From contig JBLKRX010000002.1 of the NCBI GenBank assembly GCA_047608075.1, positions 124,001 to 188,000 of the forward strand: DNA of 64,000 bases, written 5' to 3'. The notes beneath the pieces were generated by a model. It saw only the letters and a program-made list of their open reading frames with translations, searched no databases and was not told the origin of the DNA. The position numbers were made by a program, and so were the translations under genes. The DNA comes from Ferdinandcohnia humi_A (GTDB lineage Bacteria > Bacillota > Bacilli > Bacillales > Bacillaceae_L). This document shows, one piece after another, positions 36,691-45,957 of this stretch (the stretch's first letter is position 1; every line of letters begins with the position of its first letter).

Positions 36691-37818
36691 TTAATGTGTA
36701 TAAGCACCTAATTCATCCTGGCTAATTTCACCATGTAAGGCTGTATTTAATCCACCTGCTATTACGTTTGCCATGTCCTCAATAAACACATCCACCTCTT
36801 TTGGTGTTACCATTAAATTGTGGCCAAGTGGTGAAAGTACCTCATGGATGAGTTTTCGTTTTTCATCCTCTGGTAGATTTCCGACGATTCCTAAGAAAGT
36901 ATTTCTTTCCTGCTCTCCCGGTAGATCTTCGTCCGTCAATACACGCTTTTCTCCAAAGGACATTCCCGCTGGTACGAGAGCACGTGAAGGCTTATCGCCT
37001 TCTCTTAATTCCCTTCCAAAATGCTTTAATATAAAATCAATTGCATCACTTGTAATTGATACTGCATCTACAACTGTTGGGATTCCAATTGCTATAACTG
37101 GTATACCTAATGTTTCTTGACTTAATTCCTTCCGCTTGTTACCCACCCCAGAACCAGGATGTATACCTGTGTCAGAAATTTGAATAGTAGAATTAACACG
37201 TGCTACAGAACGAGCTGCGAGAGCATCGATGGCGATTACAAAATCAGGCTTTGACTTTTCAATCACTCCATAAATGATGTCACTTGTTTCAATACCTGTT
37301 ATTCCCATAACACCTGGAGCAATTGCACTCACTGAACGAAACCCTTCTTGGACGCTTTCAGGCTGAAGATTAAATAAATGTCTTGTTATGACTAAATTTT
37401 CGACAGCCATTGGGCCAAGAGCATCTGGAGTAACATTCCAGTTACCAAGACCTACTACAAGGCAGCTGGCATCCTTACCTATATTTAATCTTTTCAAAAA
37501 TTCACTAAATTCCTTAGCAAATACTTCTTGTACTTTTTGCTGAAGCTCAGAATCCTTTTGTCTAATTCCTTGAACCTCTAATGTTAAATAATTGCCTTGC
37601 TTCTTTCCAACTGCATTTGCTCCTTCTTCTGTAATTTCTACAGTTGAAATTTTTATATCATCTACTTCTCTTTCTTTAACAATAACTCCTTCGATATCGG
37701 AAACAGGCTGTTGCGCTTGTTTCAGCCCCTTATTTCGTTCCTCAATAGCCATGGAACGTGCTTCAAGAGCTAAATCAGTACGGACTGAATATTGACTCAA
37801 GTCAAGTTCTTCACCCAA
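36691..37818 (-). CDS. gpr: Germination protease GPR
   Basis: Spore protease that degrades small acid-soluble proteins at the start of germination; made as a zymogen and autoprocessed. The protein begins with ELDLSQYSVRTDLALEAR and includes GLGNWNVTPDALGP, GIETSDIIYGV, and DALAARSVARVNSTIQISDT. The start is probably the TTG at 37818, eight bases after GGGAGGT; the ATG at 37824 almost touches that Shine-Dalgarno. 375 residues. The propeptide cut should fall in the first 15-20 residues. Confidence 0.95.
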   Translation of the reverse strand: MGEELDLSQYSVRTDLALEARSMAIEERNKGLKQAQQPVSDIEGVIVKEREVDDIKISTVEITEEGANAVGKKQGNYLTLEVQGIRQKDSELQQKVQEVFAKEFSEFLKRLNIGKDASCLVVGLGNWNVTPDALGPMAVENLVITRHLFNLQPESVQEGFRSVSAIAPGVMGITGIETSDIIYGVIEKSKPDFVIAIDALAARSVARVNSTIQISDTGIHPGSGVGNKRKELSQETLGIPVIAIGIPTVVDAVSITSDAIDFILKHFGRELREGDKPSRALVPAGMSFGEKRVLTDEDLPGEQERNTFLGIVGNLPEDEKRKLIHEVLSPLGHNLMVTPKEVDVFIEDMANVIAGGLNTALHGEISQDELGAYTH

Positions 37819-38080
37819 TGTCATTACCTCCCAATTACAATAATATCTATAGCTTTACCTGATAAAATCATGTTCATTCAATTTTATCTTGCGCAAACCA
37901 TAGAATGGTATTGCATTATTACCTCCAGTTTGATAGAATATCATTTGTTCGACATCAGAATATCATAGACTGAATTCTGAATCATAAACGCGAAGAAAAC
38001 TTTAGAAATAGAGGTTTTCACTCATTTTCGTAAATGATTGATCGTATTAGATCATCTTGATATTCTCAGGAGGTGAAAGT

Positions 38081-38347
38081 ATGCCAAATATTAAATCAGC
38101 TATCAAACGCGTAAAAACTAGTAATGAAAGCCGTGCTCATAATGCAACTGTAAAGTCTGCAATGCGTACTGCTGTTAAAAACTTCGAAGCTGTTGTTGCT
38201 AACAACGATGCTGACAACGCTAAAGCAGCTTATTTAACTGCTGCTAGCAAGCTTGACAAAGCTGCTCGTAAAGGTCTTATCCATAAAAATGCTGCTGACC
38301 GTCAAAAATCTCGTCTAGCTAAAAAACTTAACGAGGTTAACGCATAA
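38081..38347 (+). CDS. rpsT: 30S ribosomal protein S20
   Basis: 88 residues, MPNIKSAIKRVKTSNESRAH, basic and helical, typical S20. AGGAGGTGA lies 5 bases before the ATG at 38081. Divergent from gpr and followed by a strong terminator. Confidence 0.97.
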   Translation: MPNIKSAIKRVKTSNESRAHNATVKSAMRTAVKNFEAVVANNDADNAKAAYLTAASKLDKAARKGLIHKNAADRQKSRLAKKLNEVNA

Positions 38348-38360
38348 TAGGTGAAACTTC

Positions 38361-38396
38361 AATCAGTGGGGTAAATTTACTCCACTGATTTTTTGT
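38361..38396 (+). terminator. Terminator of rpsT
   Basis: Stem AATCAGTGGGGTAAA / TTTACTCCACTGATT followed by TTTTTTG. The 38397-38645 stretch beyond holds only an imperfect direct repeat (ACCCTTGAATTCATCAAA and ACCTTGAATTCACCAAA). Confidence 0.92.
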
Positions 38397-38645
38397 TTTC
38401 CAAATAAAATAACGCTGTTTTTTGCAAAGATTGTTGTTTATCGTACAGGATTTTTACAGGAGGGGATATTTTTCAGACACGATTACCCTTGAATTCATCA
38501 AAGCTGTCAGCATAGACCCCTGAACTAAATAAGTTACCTTGAATTCACCAAACCTTATCAGAAGTCACCACTAAACTTGTACAGAGAGCAACGAAAAGAG
38601 TCTAATATATAAACAATTCCCTAAAACTTCAAAGCCTTGTTAAAA

Positions 38646-38908
38646 TTAAAGGCTGCTTTCGCAAACTTTGTAGCTTTTGTATTAAGTTGACGGTTAATTT
38701 TTCAGAAGGGTGATTGGAGCGTATGGTACGAGACTCCAGCGGAAGATAAGGAACGTCTACTAAGGACCGCCACGTCCTGTGGCGAACATTGACGTCAGCA
38801 CATCCTGTGCAAGTTAGGTGAGACCCCGCAGGATCGCAGCTTACGAGGAGGCTCACGGACCGCCCGCGGAAAGCGAGTGTCAGGAGCGGAAATCACCAAT
38901 CGATGTCA
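38646..38908 (+). repeat. Dispersed repeat family D, copy 2
   Basis: Starts with GGCTGCTTTCGCAAACTTTG, then TTCAGAAGGGTGATTGG, GTACGAGACTCCAGCGG, GTGAGACCCCGCAGGATCGC and GGCTCACGGACCGCCCGCGG. These ordered blocks match the inverted copy at 4.9-5.17 kb. An inserted module at 38769-38814 (GCCACGTCCTGTGGC ... CCTGTGCAAGT) is shared with the family B copy at 2.63-2.68 kb, but absent from the other D copy. Confidence 0.8.
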
Positions 38909-38960
38909 TAGCGCCTTATTGAATAAAGCTAATAGCAATAATCTTTTAGAGAAGAGCCAA

Positions 38961-38987
38961 ATAAAAAACGACTCATTCGAGCCGTTT
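38961..38987 (-). terminator. Terminator of holA
   Basis: Stem ACGGCTCG / GAGTCGT followed by TTTTTTATT on the minus strand, just beyond the holA stop. Confidence 0.75.
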
Positions 38988-38995
38988 CTTCAGGT

Positions 38996-40012
38996 TTATT
39001 TTGCTAAATTCATGATAAATAATTCTAATATTAATTGTTTATCCTTTTTACCGCTCTTCATTTCATAATCTGCTTCTGCTAGTTGATTCAAAATTTTTAA
39101 TAATTCATGTTCTGTGAATAAGCTGGCTTGTCCAGCGGCAAGTTTGACACGGAATGGATGAACCTTTAAATTACCAGCAATCTGCTGTTGACCATACCCC
39201 ATTTTCGAAAGCTCTTTAACTTGGTAGATTAATCTAAATTGAGTTGCTAGTAATGATAAAATTTTGAGAGGTTCTTCATTATTTTGAAGTAAATCGTAGA
39301 AAATTCGTAACGCCTCTGCTAGTTTTCGGTTTACAACCTTGTCAATTAGACTAAATATATTTTGTTCTAAGGAACGAGGAACCAAAAGCTTTACTGTATC
39401 TTCTGTTATCGAACCCTCCGCCCCCACGTATAAACACATTTTATCTAGTTCCTGGGTGATAATCATAAGATTCGTTCCCGCTACCTGTAAAAGTTCTTGA
39501 ATGGCAGTTGAACTGATAGCAACATGATACTGATTTGCTCTGTCAGCAATCCATAAATGAAGATCCTTTTCAGATAATGTATTAACAGTCAATACTTCTG
39601 CATTTGCTTTTAATTGCTTAACGATTTTTTTACGTTCATCTAGCTTTTCATATGGAGCAATGAAAACTAGTATAGTAAAAGGAGCAGGTTCTTTTACATA
39701 CTGCTCTAATTTCTCAATTCTGTGTTCAACCTTATCCTTTGCTTTTTCAGCTGTTAAAAAGGATGGGTTATGTAGGATGACAATTCTTCTTTCCCCCATA
39801 AAAGGAAGAGTCTCTGCGTCAGAAATCGCTATTTCTACAGGAGTTTCCTCTAAGTCATATACCGATAAATTAAAATCTTTTTCATCCTCATGCATTGCAT
39901 TCTTTATTAGTAAATCCTTCGTTTCTTGTAACAGGAAGGCTTCTGTACCATACATTAAATATATAGGTGAAAATTGCTTCTTTTTTATCTTTTTCCAAAC
40001 ATCAAGGTTCAT
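38996..40012 (-). CDS. holA: DNA polymerase III subunit delta
   Basis: Clamp-loader delta subunit that opens the sliding clamp ring. 338 residues. N-terminal LDVWKKIKKKQFSPIYLMYGTEAFLLQETK, RRIVILHNPSFL and a C-terminal helical collar domain with HPFRVKLAAGQA. Matches YqeN of B. subtilis in sequence style and place, between rpsT and comEC. Confidence 0.94.
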   Translation of the reverse strand: MNLDVWKKIKKKQFSPIYLMYGTEAFLLQETKDLLIKNAMHEDEKDFNLSVYDLEETPVEIAISDAETLPFMGERRIVILHNPSFLTAEKAKDKVEHRIEKLEQYVKEPAPFTILVFIAPYEKLDERKKIVKQLKANAEVLTVNTLSEKDLHLWIADRANQYHVAISSTAIQELLQVAGTNLMIITQELDKMCLYVGAEGSITEDTVKLLVPRSLEQNIFSLIDKVVNRKLAEALRIFYDLLQNNEEPLKILSLLATQFRLIYQVKELSKMGYGQQQIAGNLKVHPFRVKLAAGQASLFTEHELLKILNQLAEADYEMKSGKKDKQLILELFIMNLAK

Positions 40013-40100
40013 TTATATTCTCTCCACATGCAAGCTTTTTTCTTTCTTTTCCAATCGTATAAGGAAAACGAAAATATTTCAACCTCAAGCACGTACAAAA

Positions 40101-40123
40101 GGGAATTGGAGAGTCCAATTCCC
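40101..40123. other. Strong hairpin upstream of holA
   Basis: Perfect GGGAATTGGA-GAG-TCCAATTCCC at 40101-40123, followed by TTTTG on the minus strand. It could be a terminator for minus-strand transcription entering from the comEC side, or a holA leader structure. Confidence 0.6.
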
Positions 40124-40420
40124 TATCTATATTAAACATTACCAGACAAGCCCCGGGTATCTTGTCGAGTAATGATTATTTGCCTTGCATATTTCGCATT
40201 GACAACTTATAAACGATGCTTACTAGTACATGTTATCGATATGTAGTATTAGAATTTCCGTTATATTGTGAAGTATTTGTGACAACTGTTGTTAATGTAG
40301 GAAGAGTATCGGATAATAGGGGAAAAGTTGTCTCTTTTTATTTACTTTTAAAGAAAATCGCGTGTCCTACGATTTATTGTTTTTCTACACTTCGATACAC
40401 ACAGAGTTTTCTATTAAGCG

Positions 40421-40645
40421 AGTGTTCAAATAGTCGACAAATCAGAAGTAAGGAGAACAAGGAACGACTGCCTCGAGGACCGGAAACGTTGAAATTACTT
40501 CTTCACAGACTTGTGCTAAGGAATTAGCTACCTTGAATCCTCTAGTAGACGTAAGTACATATAATTGGTAATCATTCTAACTTGATATACCATACGCCGA
40601 GATTCAAAACTTGTCATTTGGTGATTTTTGAACTTCCTCTAAAGT
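40421..40645 (+). repeat. Dispersed repeat family C, copy 1
   Basis: Left end AGTGTTCAAATAGTCGACAAATC, right end GATTCAAAACTTGTC with GGTGATTTTTGAACTTCCTCT; the ends are imperfect inverted repeats. Similar ends occur at 51.75-51.89 kb and 43.86-44.11 kb. It lies upstream of yqzM; the rest of the holA-yqzM space shows no gene. Confidence 0.72.
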
Positions 40646-40701
40646 AATATAGATTTTTTTTTCGAGTTAGGCTATACTATAACTGTTTAGGAGGGGTTAC
40701 A

Positions 40702-40836
40702 GTGAACGAGTTTGAAAAGAATATTAAACACACACGTAATGACGTTGTGGACGCTGGAGTAGGCTTTATTGCTTCATTCGGATTTTTTGCTACTATTTTT
40801 CTTATTGCAACAATTATTAAGATTGTCGGATCATAA
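40702..40836 (+). CDS. yqzM: YqzM family small membrane protein
   Basis: 44 residues starting with GTG at 40702 behind AGGAGGGG. It reads MNEFEKNIKHTRNDVVDAG followed by one hydrophobic helix (FIASFGFFATIFLIATIIKI), recognisable as YqzM. Function unknown. It is convergent with comEC, as in B. subtilis, and ends at a shared terminator. A TATACT box about 30 nt upstream is a possible -10. Confidence 0.92.
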   Translation: MNEFEKNIKHTRNDVVDAGVGFIASFGFFATIFLIATIIKIVGS

Positions 40837-40861
40837 TACTGACAGATACATACTGTCAAAC

Positions 40862-40890
40862 AGAGACTGCCCATATAGGCAGTCTCTTTT
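40862..40890. terminator. Bidirectional terminator between yqzM and comEC
   Basis: Stem AGAGACTGCC / GGCAGTCTCT with TTTTCT after it on the plus strand, between convergent stops. Confidence 0.85.
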
Positions 40891-40940
40891 CTATATAAGA
40901 ACGGGTCTCATTAACAGTTCTCTCTTACTTTCTCAATATA

Positions 40941-43265
40941 TTATGGAATAGTGGTTAAAAAGGTTCCTGATTTTTTCGAAAATCGGAACTGGATAGCCCC
41001 CTGAAGATCTGTACGGTATATCTTCATCTTTCTTGAATTAAAACGTTCAATTACATCTGGATGAGGGTGATTGAATCGATTGTTTTTCCCCACTGGTATT
41101 AATCCAACTTTAGGATTCAATGTTTGTAAAAACGGATCGGTTGAGGATGTTTTGCTACCATGATGCCCTACTTTAAGTACATCAACTTTAATGTTCGGGT
41201 AGGTGTTAATAATATCCCTTTCACCATCCTTTTCAATGTCTCCAGTAAACAGCCAGCTTACTCCTCCGAGCATCGTATAGATTACAATTGAGTTTTCATT
41301 CTCACTGCCTTCATTTCCTTTTGGACTTAACACAAGAAAGGAAGTTTCTCCCTCCTTCCAGCTACCTCCTCTCTTAGCAACCTCAATATCGACTCCAAAG
41401 CCTTTAGCTACCTTTCCTAATTCTCTTTCAAGCACTGAATATTTGTTCGTTTTTCCCAGCATTATCTTAATGACTTTCATCTTCTCAAGTAATTCCTTTG
41501 CACCACCAATATGATCTTGATCTCCATGAGTAATAATCAATCTGTCAATTTTCCTTACTCCCTTAGACGCAAGGAAAGGAAGGATGATATCTTTACCTGT
41601 TGAATATTGCGATCTCCGTTCTCTCCATTGTTCTTTTTCAAATTGGATCGTTCCCCCAGTATCAATTAAATAGACGGCCTTTCGAAAGGGAAGCTCGACA
41701 TAAATAGCATCTCCTTGCCCAACATCAAGTACTGTTACTTCTCCATAAGGATCTAAATACGGACTACAATAATGAAAAATAAATATTACGAAAGGAGCAA
41801 GTAGTGACCAGTTCAGAATCCGTTTTTGTTTTTCCCATTGATATAGATAACAAAAAATGGAAATGACATATAAAATTACGATAACAAGGTGTGGCTTTCC
41901 TAACGTTACTTCTGCTAATGACCAAGTTGAAACAAATACAGCTATTTGATTAACAGTCTCGATAAGAACTGAAAGAATGGAAACCAACAATTCACCAAGT
42001 GGCTCCAAAAAGAGTAAAAAGAAGACAGTGAGTAAGGCTAGAGGTAATATAACAAAGGAGTATAACGGAACATATACCATATTTAGCGGGAGACTTACGA
42101 ATGAAAATTCATAAAAATGGAATAGTAGTATGGGTAGCGAACTTAGCTGAGAAAGATACGAAACAACAAACAATGAGGTGAAAGCATGTTTGTACTGCCT
42201 AAAGATAAAACCTGATGATACTATTAATGCGAAGCTTACGACAAACGATAACTGAAAACCAATGTTCACAACAAAATACGGATTTACAATAAGCATTCCT
42301 ATACACGTCAAGCTTATCACATCTAATATGTTTATTTTTTTCCACCAGAGTATGCTTGCCAAGACAAGTATACTCATAATGACGGAACGAACAACTGAGG
42401 GAGAACCTCCAGCTAAAATAGCATATAACGGCAAAACACAAATAAGAACAGTGCCAGAGGTTTCTCTTGTTATGCCTACTCGAATACATAGAAAATAGAA
42501 CATACCTGTCATTAAACTCACATGCAGTCCTGAAATGGCTAACAAATGGATTAACCCCAGTGATTGATAAGAATCAACTACTTCATCCGAAATATCCCCA
42601 CGCTCTCCATATATCAATGCTTGGACGATACCAGCATTAGATCCTTTAAAATACGTATCAATGTGCTCTATCCCATTTTGCCTAACATGAAGTAGGGATT
42701 TTTTAAAAGACCAAGTATCCTTTACTGAACAATTTTGGATATTCTGAGCTTCAAATATCCAGTGAATTTTTTGAGTATATAAATAATGTTTATAATTAAA
42801 TGCGTTAGGATTTCGTGCTACCTCCGGCTCTTTCAGCTTACCTGTATACGTACAGACCATATCAAATTGGTAATTATCGCTAAAACGTATTTTTTCTTCT
42901 TCTGTTTTAAGAATATAAGTTAGCAAAACCTTTTCATTAGAAGATGTTTTTACAATTGCAGATAGTTTGTCACCGTTAATATCTAGTTCCCCTACCACTG
43001 TAGCAACTATCGTATTTGTGGTGTCGGGAAGATTGGTTTTATTAGTATGGTCAATTACTAAAAACTGAGCAAAGAAGAAGAAAAAAACCAGTAAGCAATG
43101 GAGAAAATGAGGGAGAGAAAATCGAAACAGGAGATAAGCGAAGTAGGTAACAAAAAGAAAAATGCTAAGCCAGTGAAAAGTTGTATATGGGACTATGATT
43201 CCAGCTATAGCAGATATGGCAATATAGAAAGCCTTTCCCTGAACATAGTCCCAATACCTTTTCAT
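40941..43265 (-). CDS. comEC: DNA uptake channel protein ComEC
   Basis: Forms the membrane channel through which transforming single-stranded DNA enters. 774 residues from the ATG at 43265, five bases after the comEB stop; upstream in-frame starts lie inside comEB. Hydrophobic helices at the N-terminus, an OB-like domain, then the competence domain with LIYGERGDISDEVVDSYQSLGLIHLLAISGLHVSL. The C-terminal metallo-beta-lactamase-like nuclease domain has VLDVGQGDAIYVELP, ITHGDQDHIGG and GHHGSKTSS. All look intact. Confidence 0.96.
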   Translation of the reverse strand: MKRYWDYVQGKAFYIAISAIAGIIVPYTTFHWLSIFLFVTYFAYLLFRFSLPHFLHCLLVFFFFFAQFLVIDHTNKTNLPDTTNTIVATVVGELDINGDKLSAIVKTSSNEKVLLTYILKTEEEKIRFSDNYQFDMVCTYTGKLKEPEVARNPNAFNYKHYLYTQKIHWIFEAQNIQNCSVKDTWSFKKSLLHVRQNGIEHIDTYFKGSNAGIVQALIYGERGDISDEVVDSYQSLGLIHLLAISGLHVSLMTGMFYFLCIRVGITRETSGTVLICVLPLYAILAGGSPSVVRSVIMSILVLASILWWKKINILDVISLTCIGMLIVNPYFVVNIGFQLSFVVSFALIVSSGFIFRQYKHAFTSLFVVSYLSQLSSLPILLFHFYEFSFVSLPLNMVYVPLYSFVILPLALLTVFFLLFLEPLGELLVSILSVLIETVNQIAVFVSTWSLAEVTLGKPHLVIVILYVISIFCYLYQWEKQKRILNWSLLAPFVIFIFHYCSPYLDPYGEVTVLDVGQGDAIYVELPFRKAVYLIDTGGTIQFEKEQWRERRSQYSTGKDIILPFLASKGVRKIDRLIITHGDQDHIGGAKELLEKMKVIKIMLGKTNKYSVLERELGKVAKGFGVDIEVAKRGGSWKEGETSFLVLSPKGNEGSENENSIVIYTMLGGVSWLFTGDIEKDGERDIINTYPNIKVDVLKVGHHGSKTSSTDPFLQTLNPKVGLIPVGKNNRFNHPHPDVIERFNSRKMKIYRTDLQGAIQFRFSKKSGTFLTTIP

Positions 43266-43269
43266 GACA

Positions 43270-43839
43270 TTAACTAACAGTTGAAAAAAGTGTTGCAGCG
43301 TGTTCATAAAGCTCCTTAACCTCTTTATCATCTGCTCCCATTTCAGATACCTTTTCTATTAACTGATTAACAAACTCAACCTTTTCTTTTGTCTTTACAT
43401 CAATTACCATTTCTTCAAGAACAACTTGTTCTACATCAACATTAGCTCCAGCAAACAATTCAATTGCATATGGATGATTTTTGTAGTCAATTGCGTAATA
43501 TACAGCTTTTATTCCTGACTGAATAATGGCTTTACAGCATTGTAGGCAAGGGAAATGGGTTACATAAATTTCTGCATTTTCAGTTGGAACACCAAACTTT
43601 GCACATTGTAAAAGTGCATTCATTTCAGCGTGTATAGTCCTTACACAATGATTATCAATTACATAGCATCCTTCATCGATGCAATGAGTTCCTCCAGCTA
43701 TCGAGCCATTATACCCACCAGCTATAATACGCTTGTCTCTGACAATTGTTGCACCTACTGTTAAGCGTGTACACGTACTTCTTAATGCTAATAAATGGCT
43801 CTGAGCCATAAAATACTGATCCCATTTAATTCGATTCAT
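43270..43839 (-). CDS. comEB: ComEB, dCMP deaminase-like protein
   Basis: 189 residues of the deoxycytidylate deaminase family. Zinc ligands appear as HAEMNAL and PCLQCCKA, with GGYNGSIAGGTHC upstream. By family it deaminates dCMP to dUMP; in B. subtilis it lies in the comE operon and has been linked to polar competence proteins. AAGGATGGGGAAG precedes the ATG. A family C repeat separates it from comEA. Confidence 0.94.
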   Translation of the reverse strand: MNRIKWDQYFMAQSHLLALRSTCTRLTVGATIVRDKRIIAGGYNGSIAGGTHCIDEGCYVIDNHCVRTIHAEMNALLQCAKFGVPTENAEIYVTHFPCLQCCKAIIQSGIKAVYYAIDYKNHPYAIELFAGANVDVEQVVLEEMVIDVKTKEKVEFVNQLIEKVSEMGADDKEVKELYEHAATLFSTVS

Positions 43840-43856
43840 TCTTCCCCATCCTTTCT

Positions 43857-44113
43857 AGTGCGTGTTCAAAAAGGAGGATGAAAAGGACCGCGTCGGCTAA
43901 GATCGCCACGTCCTGTGCGTCGAAAGTTCGAGGTGGTTGAAGCTTTGAGTACCGGAACGTATGCAAATTAATACGTGAAGGAACTCCAAAAGCAAGCCAA
44001 CGAGCTTCCATAGGAAGTGGTGACTTCGACGTTCGACACAGGACGTGTCGGTATTTAGTCGAAGTTCCTCTGCTGATGTGTCATTTTCACCGGACTTTTT
44101 AAAACATCCTTTC
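43857..44113 (+). repeat. Dispersed repeat family C, copy 2, inside the comE operon
   Basis: Begins AGTGCGTGTTCAAAAAGGAGG and ends CCGGACTTTTTAAAACATCC. Inner blocks GCCACGTCCTGTGCGTCGAA and CGACACAGGACGTGTCG are inverted relative to each other, so the whole is largely self-complementary. It separates comEA from comEB by about 320 bp. Confidence 0.78.
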
Positions 44114-44161
44114 AACAAATTCTTACAAATATTTTATCGGTTAAACTGTTAACCCGTCAAT

Positions 44162-44788
44162 TTAATTAAGTGTAAGCTCGTCTTTTATTTTCTCAAAAGA
44201 TTTTTCACCAATTCCACTTACCGAAAGTAACTCATTGATGTCCTTGAATGGTCCAAACTCTTCTCGATAAGAAATGATAGCAGCAGCCTTAGCTGGACCT
44301 ATTCCCGTTAATGTCTGTAATTCTTCCAGTGTTGCTTTGTTTAGAGAAATTTTTCGATTCTCTTCAGTAGACGGAAGTATCTGATGATTCGTTTCCACTA
44401 CCTCCCCAACTCTTGGCACATAAATAATCATTTCATCGCTCACTTTTTGTGCCAAATTAACCTGCTTATGATCCGCATCGTCTGTAAAGCCACCTGCCTG
44501 ATTAAGTACATCCTTGACCCTCATACCTTGATCAACTTCATATACGCCTTCCTTTTTTACAGCTCCTTTTACATCGACAAACATTGTTACTTTTGTTTCT
44601 TCTTCAACGTTCACTTCTTCCATGTCTGTTTCCAGTTTATTATCCATCTGAAGTTCAATGGGTTCTACTTTGGAATTAACCTCGGTATCTTTCATAAATA
44701 TGTAATATATCAAACCAAAAAGGAGGAAACATACACAACAAATAAATATGAAAAGTTTCGTTTTTTTTGGAATAGTAACGATCATCAT
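44162..44788 (-). CDS. comEA: DNA receptor ComEA
   Basis: Membrane-anchored double-stranded DNA receptor for transformation. 208 residues. A membrane anchor lies near residues 11-30 (LFIFICCVCFLLFGLIYYIF), followed by an acidic linker. An SLBB-like domain has MFVDVKGAVKKEGVYEV, and the C-terminal helix-hairpin-helix DNA-binding domain has ISLNKATLEELQTLTGIGPAKAAAII. GGAAGATAA precedes the double ATG. First gene of comEA-comEB-comEC, divergent from comER. Confidence 0.95.
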   Translation of the reverse strand: MMIVTIPKKTKLFIFICCVCFLLFGLIYYIFMKDTEVNSKVEPIELQMDNKLETDMEEVNVEEETKVTMFVDVKGAVKKEGVYEVDQGMRVKDVLNQAGGFTDDADHKQVNLAQKVSDEMIIYVPRVGEVVETNHQILPSTEENRKISLNKATLEELQTLTGIGPAKAAAIISYREEFGPFKDINELLSVSGIGEKSFEKIKDELTLN

Positions 44789-44907
44789 TTATCTTCCTTT
44801 CAAATATTTGGTATTTTTGTACAAACCAACCGGATATTTTCAATCATATTATTGAAGTAAGAATCATATTGTTTTAGGAGAATATGTCTGTAAAGGAGGG
44901 GACGAAC

Positions 44908-45741
44908 TTGAACATAGGGTTTATCGGGACAGGAAACATGGGGAAAATTTTAATAGAGGCTTTTGTTGAATCTCTAGCAGTTCCACCTTCAAGGTTAACC
45001 ATTACAAATCGGACGATTGAAAAGGCATTAGAAATCAAAAACTCCTTACCAGATATCAATGTTGTAACTACAAATGAAGAAGTTGTAAAAGTGTCGGACA
45101 TCATTTTTATTTGCGTAAAGCCTTTAGAAATTCACCCCCTTTTACATCAAATAACTTCAACCTTAACTAGTAATAAATGTATTGTATCTATCACCAGTCC
45201 AATATCTGTGGAACAACTAGAATCAGTTGTGAACTGTCAAGTAGCTAGAATTATACCAAGTATTACAAATCGTGCACTTTCTGGTGTTTCTTTATTTACA
45301 TTTGGGAGTAGTTGTAGCAGTAAGGTCCGAGATTATCTTGAATTCTTATTTGAGCAATTATCCACACCGGTTCATATAAAAAACGAAATCACGAGAGTTG
45401 CTTCAGACATTGTGAGCTGTGGTCCTGCATTTTTCAGCTACTTACTGCAAAAGTTTGTAAATGCAGCTACGACCGAAACGCAAATATCAGAGGAACAGGC
45501 TACATTATTAGCGAGTGAAATGATAATTGGGATGGGAAAACTACTCGAAAAAGAAATTTTCACTTTACCTACCCTTCAAGAAAAGGTATGTGTTAAAGGT
45601 GGAGTAACTGGAGAAGGTATTAAAGCAATGGAAGAAAATATTGGTGAATTGTTTGAAGAATTGTACAGAAGTACACATCGTAAATACGCTGAGGATATAT
45701 GTGAGGTTAATAAACAGTTTAATGAAACGCCTTCTCGTTAG
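44908..45741 (+). CDS. comER: ComER, pyrroline-5-carboxylate reductase family protein
   Basis: NAD(P)-binding protein with the ProC fold, N-terminal NIGFIGTGNMGKILIEAF and later PSITNRALSGVSLFTFG and GGVTGEGIKAM. Despite homology to ProC, ComER is divergently encoded from comEA and in some Bacillus has been tied to sporulation and biofilm control. The TTG at 44908 is 6 nt behind AAAGGAGGGG and gives 277 residues. Confidence 0.92.
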   Translation: MNIGFIGTGNMGKILIEAFVESLAVPPSRLTITNRTIEKALEIKNSLPDINVVTTNEEVVKVSDIIFICVKPLEIHPLLHQITSTLTSNKCIVSITSPISVEQLESVVNCQVARIIPSITNRALSGVSLFTFGSSCSSKVRDYLEFLFEQLSTPVHIKNEITRVASDIVSCGPAFFSYLLQKFVNAATTETQISEEQATLLASEMIIGMGKLLEKEIFTLPTLQEKVCVKGGVTGEGIKAMEENIGELFEELYRSTHRKYAEDICEVNKQFNETPSR

Positions 45742-45783
45742 AGCACGGGAATAAGATCAGCTATGTTCGACTAACGTAAGATA

Positions 45784-45825
45784 AACGACTGTAAATACAG
45801 CTTGTCTGTATTTATAGTCGTTTTA
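45784..45825 (+). terminator. Terminator of comER
   Basis: Stem AACGACTGTAAATACAG / CTGTATTTATAGTCGTT followed by TTTA. Confidence 0.85.
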
Positions 45826-45925
45826 CTACTGACTATTAGATTCGACATAAAACGAAAAATACCTTTATTATCTAACAATTTTTTGCTTTACAGGATTTAC
45901 ACCAAAGACAAAGTTTTTACGTACA

Positions 45926-45957
45926 TAAAAAAGGCAGATAAAATAAATTATCTGGCC
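45926..45957 (-). terminator. Terminator of yqeM, overlapping the gene end
   Basis: Arms GGCCAGATAA and TTATCTGCC followed by TTTTTT on the minus strand. The yqeM TAA lies in the 5' arm. Confidence 0.75.

Noticed and set aside
40216..40527. Plus-strand frame of 103 codons between holA and yqzM
   Set aside because: Most of it lies in a family C repeat and it lacks a ribosome binding site or family features.
43826..44118. Two minus-strand frames between comEB and comEA
   Set aside because: They translate the self-complementary family C repeat and show no protein character.
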